Origin: Bacteroidales bacterium
GTDB taxonomy: Bacteria > Bacteroidota > Bacteroidia > Bacteroidales > Marinilabiliaceae
Assembly (NCBI GenBank): GCA_900766825.1
Contig: CAAFWU010000042.1
Coordinates: 1-19,442, forward strand
Direction of reading: 5' to 3'
DNA length: 19,442 bases
Position numbers and translations under genes: made by a program. Positions 1-7,745 of the stretch are shown one piece after another. Positions within the stretch are counted from its first letter, which is position 1. Each line of letters starts with the position of its first letter. Under the pieces are notes generated by a model, which worked only from the letters and a program-made list of their open reading frames with translations, did no database searches and was not told where the DNA came from.

Positions 1-733
1 AATAACACTCTACATCGATGCCAACATTGCTGGCATTCAAGATGATATAAAAACTTTACTGAAGGGGGAAAAAGAAATCGTGGTGGACGTTTTGCGCTAC
101 AATAATAATGTGGAGCGCTTCGCCACCAAGGACGAGATATTCACATATCTCATTCATCTTGGCTATCTGGCCTACGACCCCACTAAGGGCACTTGCCATA
201 TTCCCAATGGAGAAATAAGGAGTGCCTGGCTACGCATTATGTCCGATGCCAAAGGTTTTGAACCTATCCAGCAGATGATAGAGACTAGTAGAAAACTGAT
301 TGAGGCTACAGAAAACTGCGAGTCTGAGACCGTTGCCAAAGCACTCGATGACTCCCATGCCGACATTTCAAGCCCACTCACCTATAACCGCGAATCTTCT
401 TTGCAGAGCGCAATCCTCATGGCATACTTCTATGCCCGCAAAGACTATTTGGTTTTCTCCGAGTTGGCTTCGGGCTGTGGGTTTGCAGATGTTGTGCTGG
501 TGCCCACTTTTGCTCAGAAACCCATAATCATCATCGAGCTCAAGAAGGATGGCGAACCAGCCACAGCCATTGAACAGATTAAGACTCGAAACTATGCTCA
601 TGCTTTTCGCTATCACCATGGGCGCGCAGCTGTGTTGGTGGGCGTGACTTATGATGCTGAGAGTAAACTCCATAGGTGCTTGATTGAGAGGGTAGATAAC
701 TATAAAGAGATGTTTGGAATGGAGACGAAATGA
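1..733 (+). CDS. AAA-ATPase-like / PD-(D/E)XK protein, C-terminal part (5' end outside window)
   Basis: The reading frame is open from base 2 to the TGA at 731-733, giving 243 residues; the start lies before the window. A GTG at position 80 is inside the gene, because the codons upstream of it also match the neighbouring full-length copy. These residues align without gaps to residues 310-552 of the protein at 914-2572. They contain the PD-(D/E)XK nuclease-like domain (DUF1703 type): a Glu in the NRESS helix, an Asp in GFADVVLVP and the E-x-K of IIIELKKD. The N-terminal AAA part is presumably upstream. Proteins of this type are abundant and often clustered in Bacteroidetes; their biological role is not established, though a nuclease fold is predicted. 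The family call is firm, the function is not. Confidence 0.9.
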   Translation, partial: ITLYIDANIAGIQDDIKTLLKGEKEIVVDVLRYNNNVERFATKDEIFTYLIHLGYLAYDPTKGTCHIPNGEIRSAWLRIMSDAKGFEPIQQMIETSRKLIEATENCESETVAKALDDSHADISSPLTYNRESSLQSAILMAYFYARKDYLVFSELASGCGFADVVLVPTFAQKPIIIIELKKDGEPATAIEQIKTRNYAHAFRYHHGRAAVLVGVTYDAESKLHRCLIERVDNYKEMFGMETK

Positions 734-755
734 CGGTATTGAAGCATAAAATATT

Positions 756-793
756 ATCCTCCCCCTACAGCGGTTTGCTTGTTGTGGGAGGAT
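756..793 (+). terminator. Possible terminator after the first ATPase copy
   Basis: ATCCTCCC at 756-763 is exactly complementary to GGGAGGAT at 786-793, and a T-A pair (755/794) extends the stem to nine. The loop is 22 bases and the right arm is followed by a T-rich stretch (TTTGTTTATT). It lies 22 bases after the TGA of the upstream gene and before the next promoter-like region, so a terminator is reasonable. The large loop keeps confidence moderate. Confidence 0.45.
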
Positions 794-866
794 ATGTTTG
801 TTTATTAGCGATGCCTAATATACTGGGGCTAAGTATCAGATTGTAGTATTGAAACAAAAGAATTGC

Positions 867-874
867 TATATTTA
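867..874 (+). promoter_or_regulatory. Candidate Bacteroidetes -7 box for the second ATPase copy
   Basis: TATATTTA at 867-874 matches the Bacteroidetes -7 consensus TAnnTTTG at all but the last base. It sits about 40 bases before the ATG at 914. No clear TTTG -33 element lies at the usual 19-base spacing, so this is a weak to moderate prediction from pattern only. Confidence 0.3.
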
Positions 875-913
875 AGTCGGTTTCGGAAAGCAATAAACTA
901 AAAGGTAAATAGT

Positions 914-2572
914 ATGGGCATATATGTAAATCCAGGTAACACATTGTTTCGCCTTGCACTCAACTCAGAAATCTATGTAGATAAATCGCTAATGATAACA
1001 GAGTTGAATAAACTATATGACACACTCCAGATGTTTGTTTGCATGAGCCGTGCTCGTAGGTTTGGGAAAACCATGATGGCAAGCCTTATGACTGCATACT
1101 ATTCTAAAGGTTGTGACAGTAGGCAACTTTTTGAGAAACTTCAACTTAGCAAACAAGATGGATGGGATAAGTATCTTAACGCAACAAATGTTATTCGCAT
1201 AGATTTAAACAGTGTCTATAGCAGAACATTAGATAAGAGTCAAACCATCAAAGCGTTGCAGATTGAGGTAGTTGGCGAACTAAGAGAGCAATTCCCAACA
1301 ATTCAAATACCAGCCTCAACATCAATTGCAGCAGCCATAATAAAGATATTCAACAAGTTAGGCGAGAAATTTGTAATTATTATAGATGAGTACGATGTTC
1401 TGATTCGCGATAATAATGTGCCAGCATCACTACGCACAGAATATATTGAATTACTAAACTCTCTATTTAAAGGAGCCGAAGCACAAGAAGCCATCAGTTT
1501 GGCCTACCTCACTGGCATATTGCCCATTTATCGAGAAATTGTTCAAAGCAAATTGAACAATTTCACAGAGTACACAATGCTCAACCCAGACCAATTTGCT
1601 CAGTATTTTGGTTTTACTGAAAATGAGGTGCGGAAGCTATGCTTGGAGAAAAAAGCCGACTTTGAGCTATGCAAACTAATGTACGACGGTTACATTTTCA
1701 ATAAACCTTATGAGTTAATGGAGCAAGCAAACGATGATGGCGAACCTATTATACATATCTTCAACCCAAATTCTGTAGCAAATGCTGTAGCTAAGCACAG
1801 ATATGATAATTTTTGGGTAGCCACAAGTGCTCTGGAGGCAATAACCATCTACATCGATGCCAACATTGCAGGCATTCAAGATGATATAAAAACTTTACTG
1901 AAGGGGGAAAAAGAAATCGTGGTGGACGTTTTGCGCTACAATAATAATGTGGAGCGCTTCGCCACCAAGGACGAGATATTCACTTATCTCATCCACCTTG
2001 GCTATCTGGCCTATGACCCCATCAACCAAACATGCCACATTCCCAATGGCGAGATAAGGAATGCATGGTTAAGCATTATGTCCGATGCCAAAGGATTTGA
2101 ACCTATTCAGCGGATGCTGGAGAATGGTAGGAAATTAATAGTAGCCACAGAAAACGGTGACGCAGAGGTCGTTGCCAAAGCACTCGATGACTCCCATGCC
2201 GAAATCTCAAGCCCACTAACCTATAACCGCGAGTCATCTATGCAAAGCGCCATCCTTATGGCATACTTCTATGCTCGCAAAGACTATTTGGTTTTCTCCG
2301 AGTTGGCTTCGGGCTGTGGGTATGCAGATGTTGTCTTAGTTCCCACAGTGCCTCAAAAGCCCGTCATAATCATCGAGCTAAAAAAGGATGGCGAACCCGC
2401 CACAGCCATTGAGCAGATTAAGACTCGAAACTATGCTCATGCATTTCGCTATCACCCAGGACGCGAGGCTGTGTTGGTTGGCGTGACTTATGATGCTGGA
2501 AGTAAACACCATAGGTGCTTGATTGAGAGGGTAGATAACTATAAAGAGATGTTTGCTCTTGCGTCAAAATAA
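914..2572 (+). CDS. AAA-ATPase-like / PD-(D/E)XK nuclease-like protein (full length)
   Basis: Predicted cytoplasmic protein of 552 residues with the two-domain layout of the AAA-ATPase_like plus PDDEXK_9 (DUF1703) family. The N-terminal ATPase part has a Walker A-like SRARRFGKT (45-53), a Walker B FVIIIDEYD (153-161) and a sensor-like LTGILPI (199-205). The C-terminal nuclease-like part has E440, D472 in GYADVVLVP and E488/K490 in IIIELKKD, with Q501 following, which is a complete PD-(D/E)XK core. Length is typical for the family. The ATG at 914 is chosen because the MGIYVNPGN... start is characteristic. No signal peptide or membrane segment is seen. It is a tandem paralogue of the truncated gene at 1-733, with blocks of identical DNA. 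The N-terminal half is visibly AT-richer than the C-terminal half. Role unknown; links to defence or mobile DNA have been suggested for such families but nothing here proves one. Confidence 0.92.
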   Translation: MGIYVNPGNTLFRLALNSEIYVDKSLMITELNKLYDTLQMFVCMSRARRFGKTMMASLMTAYYSKGCDSRQLFEKLQLSKQDGWDKYLNATNVIRIDLNSVYSRTLDKSQTIKALQIEVVGELREQFPTIQIPASTSIAAAIIKIFNKLGEKFVIIIDEYDVLIRDNNVPASLRTEYIELLNSLFKGAEAQEAISLAYLTGILPIYREIVQSKLNNFTEYTMLNPDQFAQYFGFTENEVRKLCLEKKADFELCKLMYDGYIFNKPYELMEQANDDGEPIIHIFNPNSVANAVAKHRYDNFWVATSALEAITIYIDANIAGIQDDIKTLLKGEKEIVVDVLRYNNNVERFATKDEIFTYLIHLGYLAYDPINQTCHIPNGEIRNAWLSIMSDAKGFEPIQRMLENGRKLIVATENGDAEVVAKALDDSHAEISSPLTYNRESSMQSAILMAYFYARKDYLVFSELASGCGYADVVLVPTVPQKPVIIIELKKDGEPATAIEQIKTRNYAHAFRYHPGREAVLVGVTYDAGSKHHRCLIERVDNYKEMFALASK

Positions 2573-2817
2573 CTATGCATTATTCAACTAAAAGCCACAA
2601 TAGTTTATCGACCCATTAAATCACTATTAGTTATTTTCTTTACAAAGTTCTTGCTTTTCTCAAAACAATTCTTCAATTTTGCATTGTTAAGAAAATGGTT
2701 GGAATTTGGTTCCTTTTCCTAAGAGGACTTAAAACATTTCACCTCATAGGACGGAGGATAACAAAGAACAAACCTGACCTGCAACAGTTCTCAAGACAAA
2801 AAAATCTAAGCAAATCA
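2573..2817. other. Intergenic region upstream of the trp leader peptide
   Basis: There is no convincing gene here. A weak inverted repeat, AATAGT (2599-2604) / ACTATT (2623-2628), followed by TTATTTTCTTT could end the upstream ATPase transcript, but the stem is only six pairs. TTTG at 2678-2681 is followed after exactly 19 bases by GGAATTTG (2701-2708), which is the Bacteroidetes -33/-7 spacing with a mismatched TA. This is a low-confidence candidate promoter for the trp leader transcript; it would give about 100 bases of leader before the leader-peptide ATG. Confidence 0.35.
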
Positions 2818-2877
2818 ATGCAAGCGATTAACAACATATGGTGGTGGCGTTGCTCTTATCTTCAATCCCGGAGGTAA
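2818..2877 (+). CDS. trpL: trp operon leader peptide with three consecutive Trp codons
   Basis: A 19-residue open frame reads MQAINNIWWWRCSYLQSRR and ends at TAA 2875-2877. Residues 8-10 are encoded by TGG TGG TGG at 2839-2847. Tryptophan is the rarest residue, so a triple run in a tiny peptide just before an intrinsic terminator and trpE is the classical sign of a leader peptide whose translation senses charged tRNA-Trp. The start is the ATG at 2818; the frame is open further upstream, but the short form has an A-rich upstream region like other starts here. No Shine-Dalgarno motif is seen, as is usual in Bacteroidetes. The peptide is expected to act only in cis through ribosome position on the leader RNA. 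Assignment is inference from sequence and context, but the combination is hard to obtain by chance. Confidence 0.85.
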   Translation: MQAINNIWWWRCSYLQSRR

Positions 2878-2945
2878 GCCCTTGCGTCACGCCCCATGAC
2901 GAATAAGAGCCTTGTCGATACTCCGGCAAGGCTCTTATTTTTTTT
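2838..2945 (+). promoter_or_regulatory. trp attenuator: alternative leader RNA pairings
   Basis: The leader holds mutually exclusive helices. GCTCTTAT (2852-2859), just after the Trp codons, is a direct repeat of the terminator right arm (2931-2938). It can therefore pair with ATAAGAGC (2903-2910) in the left arm, forming an eight-pair antiterminator. The Trp-codon segment can pair with a downstream segment: ATGG (2838-2841) with CCAT (2894-2897) and GGCGT (2846-2850) with ACGCC (2889-2893), around a four-base bulge. CCGGAG (2868-2873) can also pair with the terminator loop CTCCGG (2921-2926). A small hairpin CGTCA/TGACG (2885-2889/2897-2901) abuts the terminator. A ribosome held at the first Trp codon would free 2852 onward; this logic is inferred, not tested. 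Confidence 0.75.
2902..2945 (+). terminator. Intrinsic terminator of the trp attenuator
   Basis: AATAAGAGCCTTG (2902-2914) is perfectly complementary to CAAGGCTCTTATT (2927-2939). The stem can be extended by T-G, C-G and G-C pairs to a six-base loop (2918-2923). The right arm runs into eight consecutive T (2938-2945). This is a textbook intrinsic terminator placed between the leader peptide and trpE, 115 bases before the trpE ATG, so it can only act as a conditional terminator if the operon is transcribed from upstream of it. Confidence 0.92.
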
Positions 2946-3060
2946 CTTAGCACAAAATGGATAAATATTGACAATAGATAGACACCAACCTGCGGCAGCA
3001 CTGCAACGAGCAACTCATTGACAGCCAGCCGTTGGCGAACAAAGAAACATACAACGAACG

Positions 3061-4467
3061 ATGGAACAATTTAAATACAAAACCTACGTCAAACATCTAC
3101 TTGGCGACCTGCACACTCCCGTTGGCATCTACATGAAGCTGCGCGACCTCTACCCACAGAGCGCACTTATGGAGAGTTCGGACTACCACGGCGGCGAGAA
3201 CTCTCGCTCCTACATATGCATTGAGCCCATGGCCCACGTGGCACTGTCCCACGGCACGGCCATCATGAGCTTGCCCAACGGCACCGAACGCCGCGAGCCC
3301 ATAACCAAAACCTATAAGGCCGAGAACGCCATTGGCGACTTCCTAAAAAGCTTCTGCATAGAGGGCAAGGAGCACAAGGGCATCTTTGGCTACACTTCCT
3401 TCAACTCCGTCCGCTACTTCGAGGGCATCCAGATTAAAGACGAAGTGAACGCTCAGTACGATGCGCCAGACATGCTCTACGTTCTGTTCCGCACCATAAT
3501 TGAGTTGGACCACTTCAACAACACCATGAGTGTCATCACCTTAGCTGCCGAGGGCGAAGACAACGAGAAGGCTCTTAGGGAGGTGGAGAAGGCCATGGCT
3601 CGAGCCAACATGCAGACCTTTGAGTTCCACCCCGTGGGCGAGGTGAGCAGCACGCTTACCGACGAGCAGCACAAGGCCAACATCCGCAAAGGCATTGCCC
3701 ACTGTCTGCGTGGCGACGTTTTCCAAATTGTTCTTTCGCGCCGCTTTGTTCAGAAATATGAGGGCGATGACTTCAAACTCTATCGTGCGCTGAGGAGCAT
3801 CAACCCCTCGCCTTACCTCTTCTACTTCGACATGGGCGGTTTCCGCATCTTTGGCTCATCGCCCGAGACCCACTGCCGCATCGACATGACAACGCGCCGC
3901 GCCTACATCGACCCCATTGCTGGCACCACACGCCGCACTGGCGACCCCGAACAGGATGCACGCAATGCCCAATACCTGCGCAACGACCCCAAGGAGAATG
4001 CAGAGCACGTGATGCTGGTGGACCTGGCTCGCAACGACCTGAGTCGCAACTGTCACGACGTGAAGGTGGACTTCTATAAGGACATGCAATATTACAGTCA
4101 CGTAATCCATCTGGTGAGCCGCGTTTCGGGCACCTTGGACAACGATGCCGACCCCGTGAAGGCCTTTGTGGATACATTCCCAGCCGGCACACTCTCGGGC
4201 GCACCCAAGGTTAGGGCCATGCAGCTCATTAGCGAGATTGAGCCCCACAACCGCGGTGCCTATGGCGGATGCGTGGGATGCATTGGCTTCGACGGCTCGC
4301 TGAATCAGGCCATCACCATTCGCACCTTCGTTAGCCGATGTGGCGAACTGTGGTTCCAAGCTGGCGGCGGCATTGTGGCCAAGAGCAACGAAGACTATGA
4401 GCTTCAGGAGGTTAACAACAAACTCGGGGCTCTGCGCAAAGCCATTCTGATGGCAGAAAAGATGTAG
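3061..4467 (+). CDS. trpE: Anthranilate synthase component I
   Basis: It converts chorismate and the ammonia delivered by TrpG to anthranilate, the first committed step to tryptophan. The protein has 468 residues, normal for TrpE. Chorismate-binding signatures are intact: DVFQIVLSRRF (219-229), NPSPYLFYFD (248-257), GSSPE (265-269), PIAGTTRR (285-292), DLARND (321-326), FPAGTLSGAPKVRAM (373-387) and QAGGGIV (433-439). LMESSDY (36-42) matches the region around the LLES motif that binds the feedback inhibitor tryptophan in enteric TrpE, so feedback control is likely (inferred). It is the first structural gene after the attenuator. TrpE rather than PabB or isochorismate synthase is supported by this N-terminal motif and by the operon. 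trpG starts 71 bases downstream. Confidence 0.98.
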   Translation: MEQFKYKTYVKHLLGDLHTPVGIYMKLRDLYPQSALMESSDYHGGENSRSYICIEPMAHVALSHGTAIMSLPNGTERREPITKTYKAENAIGDFLKSFCIEGKEHKGIFGYTSFNSVRYFEGIQIKDEVNAQYDAPDMLYVLFRTIIELDHFNNTMSVITLAAEGEDNEKALREVEKAMARANMQTFEFHPVGEVSSTLTDEQHKANIRKGIAHCLRGDVFQIVLSRRFVQKYEGDDFKLYRALRSINPSPYLFYFDMGGFRIFGSSPETHCRIDMTTRRAYIDPIAGTTRRTGDPEQDARNAQYLRNDPKENAEHVMLVDLARNDLSRNCHDVKVDFYKDMQYYSHVIHLVSRVSGTLDNDADPVKAFVDTFPAGTLSGAPKVRAMQLISEIEPHNRGAYGGCVGCIGFDGSLNQAITIRTFVSRCGELWFQAGGGIVAKSNEDYELQEVNNKLGALRKAILMAEKM

Positions 4468-4538
4468 GTTAGAGTTCCACGCAACACTTCCCTACCCTAT
4501 TACCCCTTTTTCACATAACGAGACTCTATAGAAAAGAA

Positions 4539-5114
4539 ATGGATTGCAAGGTTGTAATTGTAGATAACTACGATTCGTTTACATATAATTTGGCCCACCT
4601 GCTCAAACAGTTGGGCGCTCAGGTAACAGTGCTTCGCAACGACCAATTTGAGTTGACCGATCTGGAGGTCTATGACAAGATTGTGCTCTCGCCAGGTCCA
4701 GGCATACCATCGGAGGCGGGGCTGCTGATGCAGGTCATTGGGGCTTACGCTGGGCGCAAGCCTATGTTGGGCGTATGCCTTGGTCATCAGGCCATTGGCG
4801 AGGTCTTTGGTGCCAAACTGACCAATCTGTCGGACGTGTTCCACGGTGTGCAGACCGATGCCAACGTGGTGGCTTCGGACTACATATTCGAGGGGTTGCC
4901 CAGCACCATAAAGGTGGGTCGCTACCACAGCTGGGTTGTGGACGCTGCTTCGGTGCCCAACTGCATAGAGGTGACCGCTGTGAGCCCCGAGGGGCAGGTG
5001 ATGGCACTGAAGCACAAGACGCTGGACGTACACGGCATTCAGTTTCACCCCGAGAGTGTGCTGACTCCCGATGGCAAGCAGATCATTGCCAACTTCCTAA
5101 ATCACAAGGCATAA
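4539..5114 (+). CDS. trpG: Anthranilate synthase component II (glutamine amidotransferase)
   Basis: Class I glutamine amidotransferase of 191 residues that releases ammonia from glutamine for TrpE. The catalytic triad is visible: C80 in GVCLGHQAIG, H170 and E172 in GIQFHPES. The oxyanion-loop motif SPGPG (51-55) and the N-terminal VIVDNYDSFTYNL are typical of TrpG/PabA. It is a stand-alone subunit, not fused to TrpE or TrpD. In many bacteria one such protein serves both TrpE and PabB; no pabB is in the window, so that cannot be judged here. trpD follows after an 80-base gap, the largest within the operon. Confidence 0.97.
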   Translation: MDCKVVIVDNYDSFTYNLAHLLKQLGAQVTVLRNDQFELTDLEVYDKIVLSPGPGIPSEAGLLMQVIGAYAGRKPMLGVCLGHQAIGEVFGAKLTNLSDVFHGVQTDANVVASDYIFEGLPSTIKVGRYHSWVVDAASVPNCIEVTAVSPEGQVMALKHKTLDVHGIQFHPESVLTPDGKQIIANFLNHKA

Positions 5115-5194
5115 GACCCATTCTTCAACTGGAAATATAAAAGAAAACAACACAAGAGGCCTCAGCGACCCCTACGACATAAAACAAGACCACA

Positions 5195-6220
5195 ATGAGT
5201 ACAGCAGATAAATCATTGAAAGAGACACTGAAACGTCTGGTGGCAGGCGAGACACTGACCTCCGAAGAGACCGAGCAGATCCTAATTGACATTACCAAGG
5301 AGGTCTACGCCCCCGAGCAGATTACCGCCCTGCTGATGGGGTTGCAGATGCGCGGCATATCGGTTGACGAACTCATTGGTTTTCGCCGCGGTATATTGGT
5401 CACAGGCGTTCCCGTGGATCTCAAGGACTACGCCACCATTGACATTGTGGGCACGGGCGGCGATGGCAAGAACACCTTCAACATCTCAACATGCGCATGC
5501 TTTGTTGTGGCGGGTGCGGGCTTCAAGGTGGCAAAGCACGGCAACTATGCTGCCACGTCGGTCAGCGGAGCCAGCAACGTAATTGAGGGTCATGGCGTTA
5601 AGTTCACATCGGACACAGCCAAACTGCGCGAAAGCATAGAGAAGAGCGGCGTGGCCTACCTCCATGCCCCCCTCTTTGCCAAGGCCATGAAGTTTGTGGC
5701 TGGCATACGCAAGGCACTGCAGATTCCAACATGCTTCAACCTGTTGGGTCCCTTGGTTAACCCAGCTCGCCCCGAATATCAGGTGCTGGGTGTGGCCAAC
5801 CTGAACCAGATGAGGCTCTACGGCAATGTGTTCCAGAAGATGGGCACCCACTACTGCATTGTGAACAGCCTCGACGGCTACGATGAGATATCCCTCACAT
5901 CGGACTTCAAGGCTCAGACCAAGAACATGGAGAAGATCTTCTCGCCCGCCGATCTGGGTATGCCACAGGCCAAAGCCGAGGATCTCTGCGGCTCCGAAAA
6001 TCAGACCAAAGAGGATGCCATGAGGGTGTTCGACGCCGTGCTGAGCGGCACCGCCACACAGAGCCAGACCAACGTGGTGGTGGCCAACGCTGCCTTTGCC
6101 ATCAAGACCATAGAGGTCAACAAGAACATAGAGGATTGCGTGGCCATGGCGCGCGAGAGCATCGTGAGCGGCAAAGCCATGCAGGCCCTCAAAACATTCA
6201 TAGAGGTAAACAAAGCCTAA
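5195..6220 (+). CDS. trpD: Anthranilate phosphoribosyltransferase
   Basis: It transfers the phosphoribosyl group of PRPP to anthranilate. The protein has 341 residues, the normal length for a monofunctional TrpD. The glycine-rich PRPP loop GTGGDG (86-91) is followed by KNTFNIST (92-99); KHGN (114-117) and NLLGPLVNPARP (182-193) are the other family signatures. The DGYDEISLTS segment matches the usual DGLDEIS motif. The start at 5195 is the first ATG of the frame in the gap after trpG and gives the expected helical N-terminus; the upstream sequence is A-rich with no Shine-Dalgarno motif. It lies 45 bases ahead of trpC. Confidence 0.98.
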   Translation: MSTADKSLKETLKRLVAGETLTSEETEQILIDITKEVYAPEQITALLMGLQMRGISVDELIGFRRGILVTGVPVDLKDYATIDIVGTGGDGKNTFNISTCACFVVAGAGFKVAKHGNYAATSVSGASNVIEGHGVKFTSDTAKLRESIEKSGVAYLHAPLFAKAMKFVAGIRKALQIPTCFNLLGPLVNPARPEYQVLGVANLNQMRLYGNVFQKMGTHYCIVNSLDGYDEISLTSDFKAQTKNMEKIFSPADLGMPQAKAEDLCGSENQTKEDAMRVFDAVLSGTATQSQTNVVVANAAFAIKTIEVNKNIEDCVAMARESIVSGKAMQALKTFIEVNKA

Positions 6221-6265
6221 GGGCTGGCAGCTCAAGGCATTACACACATATCCCCAAGAACAAAA

Positions 6266-7069
6266 ATGGCAAACTACTTAGACCGCATTGTGGCTCGCAA
6301 AAGACAAGAGGTGGCCCAAGCCAAAGAGCGCACCCCACTGTCCGAACTACAGCGCATGATACAGGACACCCCAGCCCCTCGCCCCTTTGCGCAGAGCATA
6401 CGTGAGCGCAATGGCATAATTGCTGAGTTCAAACGCCAATCGCCATCGAAGGGACTGATACACAAGGGTCCCATAAGTCCACGAGATGTGGTGGGGCTCT
6501 ACGAACAGGCTGGCGTGAGTGCCATATCGTGCCTCACAGACACCGACTTCTTCGGGGGTTCGCTTGCCGACCTACGCGAGGCTGTGGCCACAACAAGCGT
6601 CATACCCGTGCTGCGCAAAGAGTTTGTCATCGACGAATATCAGGTGGTGGAGGCCCGAGCCTATGGAGCCTCGGCCATTCTGCTCATTGCTGCCATCTTG
6701 AATCACGACGAGGCTCGCCATCTGGCTCTTACAGCCAAGCAGTTGGGCATGGAGGTGCTCATGGAGTTGCACGGACAAGACGAGGTGGGCTACGTGACCG
6801 AGGGCGTGACCGTGGCAGGCATCAACAACCGCGACCTGAAGACCTTCACGGTAGATTTGGAGCACTCGATACGCGTGAGCCAGCTTCTGCCAACCAACAT
6901 GCCCCGCATATCGGAGAGCGGCATACGCGGCGTTGAGGACATGACATACCTGCACAGTAGGGGCTTCGACGGGTTCCTGATTGGCGAATGCTTCATGAAG
7001 GAGGAGGACCCAGGGGCTGCATGCATGGCTCTGTGTCAGGACTACGCCAGCCGATTGAAACAGAAATAA
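6266..7069 (+). CDS. trpC: Indole-3-glycerol-phosphate synthase
   Basis: It closes the indole ring of the carboxyphenylamino-deoxyribulose phosphate made by TrpF. The protein is a 267-residue TIM barrel with the family signatures: IIAEFKRQSPSKG (51-63, including E54 and K56), PVLRKEF (114-120, catalytic Lys K118), the strand MEVLMELH (162-169), INNRDLKTF (186-194) and ISESGI (215-220). It is a monofunctional protein; unlike in enterics, TrpC and TrpF are separate genes here. trpF begins 15 bases after its stop, indicating tight co-transcription. Confidence 0.98.
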   Translation: MANYLDRIVARKRQEVAQAKERTPLSELQRMIQDTPAPRPFAQSIRERNGIIAEFKRQSPSKGLIHKGPISPRDVVGLYEQAGVSAISCLTDTDFFGGSLADLREAVATTSVIPVLRKEFVIDEYQVVEARAYGASAILLIAAILNHDEARHLALTAKQLGMEVLMELHGQDEVGYVTEGVTVAGINNRDLKTFTVDLEHSIRVSQLLPTNMPRISESGIRGVEDMTYLHSRGFDGFLIGECFMKEEDPGAACMALCQDYASRLKQK

Positions 7070-7084
7070 TTAGACCTAAGAGAT

Positions 7085-7711
7085 ATGCGCGACGTAAAGA
7101 TAAAAATATGCGGCATGACGGACATTGATAACATCAGCCGCATCCTTTTCCTGGAGCCCGACTACTTGGGTTTCATCTTCTATCCCAAATCGCCACGCTA
7201 CGTTGTGGGAAAACTCAACACCGACATGCTCTCCATAATTCCCCCCACGGTGAAACGCACGGGCGTGTTTGTAGACAATTCGGAGTATGAGATACGAGAC
7301 GCCATAAAGACCTATGGTCTGCAAGCCGTTCAGCTCCACGGGCACGAAAAGCCACGCCTCTGTGCTCAGATACGCGACTTGGGCGTGGAGGTGATCAAGA
7401 CCTTCCACATCGAGGATAGCCACGACTTTGAGGGCGTGTGGGACTACACCGAGGTGGTGGACTACTACCTCTTCGACACCAAGACCCCCGCCTACGGAGG
7501 CTCTGGCAAACCCTTCGATTGGCAACTGGTGCTGCGCCAACCCCTGCGTACCCCTTGGGTGCTGTCTGGCGGACTGGGACCCGACAACATTGCCGAGGCA
7601 GCCCAGAGTGGAGCCACCATGCTGGACCTCAACAGCCGATTCGAGAGTGCGCCTGGCATTAAAGACTACGACCTGCTGGAGACCGCTCTGAAAAAGATTG
7701 AGAAGAAATAG
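7085..7711 (+). CDS. trpF: Phosphoribosylanthranilate isomerase
   Basis: It performs the Amadori isomerisation of phosphoribosylanthranilate to the substrate of TrpC. It is a small TIM barrel of 208 residues, normal for TrpF. KICGMTD (7-13) carries the general base C9 and FDTKTPAYGGSGKPFDW (130-146) carries the general acid D131. QLHG (83-86) and the phosphate-binding SGGLGPDN (161-168) are also present. The final phosphate loop reads DLNSRFESAPGIKD where many TrpF have D(V/L)SSGVE, a variation also expected in Bacteroidetes members. It is followed by trpB after 34 bases. Confidence 0.97.
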   Translation: MRDVKIKICGMTDIDNISRILFLEPDYLGFIFYPKSPRYVVGKLNTDMLSIIPPTVKRTGVFVDNSEYEIRDAIKTYGLQAVQLHGHEKPRLCAQIRDLGVEVIKTFHIEDSHDFEGVWDYTEVVDYYLFDTKTPAYGGSGKPFDWQLVLRQPLRTPWVLSGGLGPDNIAEAAQSGATMLDLNSRFESAPGIKDYDLLETALKKIEKK

Positions 7712-7745
7712 GATAAAAAAAACATCAGACAATAGCATAGCCAAA

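Noticed and set aside
80..733. Treating 80-733 as a complete short gene starting at GTG
   Set aside because: The frame is open to the window edge and the upstream codons match the corresponding residues of the full-length neighbour, so this is the 3' part of a longer gene.
2695..2817. Longer version of the trp leader peptide starting at 2695
   Set aside because: The added 41 residues look random and a 60-residue leader peptide would be atypical; the 19-residue form is simpler. The extended frame cannot be fully excluded.
5486..6247. Long open frame of 253 codons on the minus strand opposite trpD
   Set aside because: It lies entirely opposite a well-conserved trpD. Its composition is rich in His, Leu and Val from mirrored codon bias, and no family motif is seen. 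Similar mirror frames at 4500-5048, 7076-7744 and 9008-9631 were rejected on the same ground.
7698..7745. N-terminal extension of TrpB from a TTG codon
   Set aside because: It would overlap the end of trpF and add 16 residues not typical of TrpB. The ATG at 7746 gives the conserved beginning and normal length.
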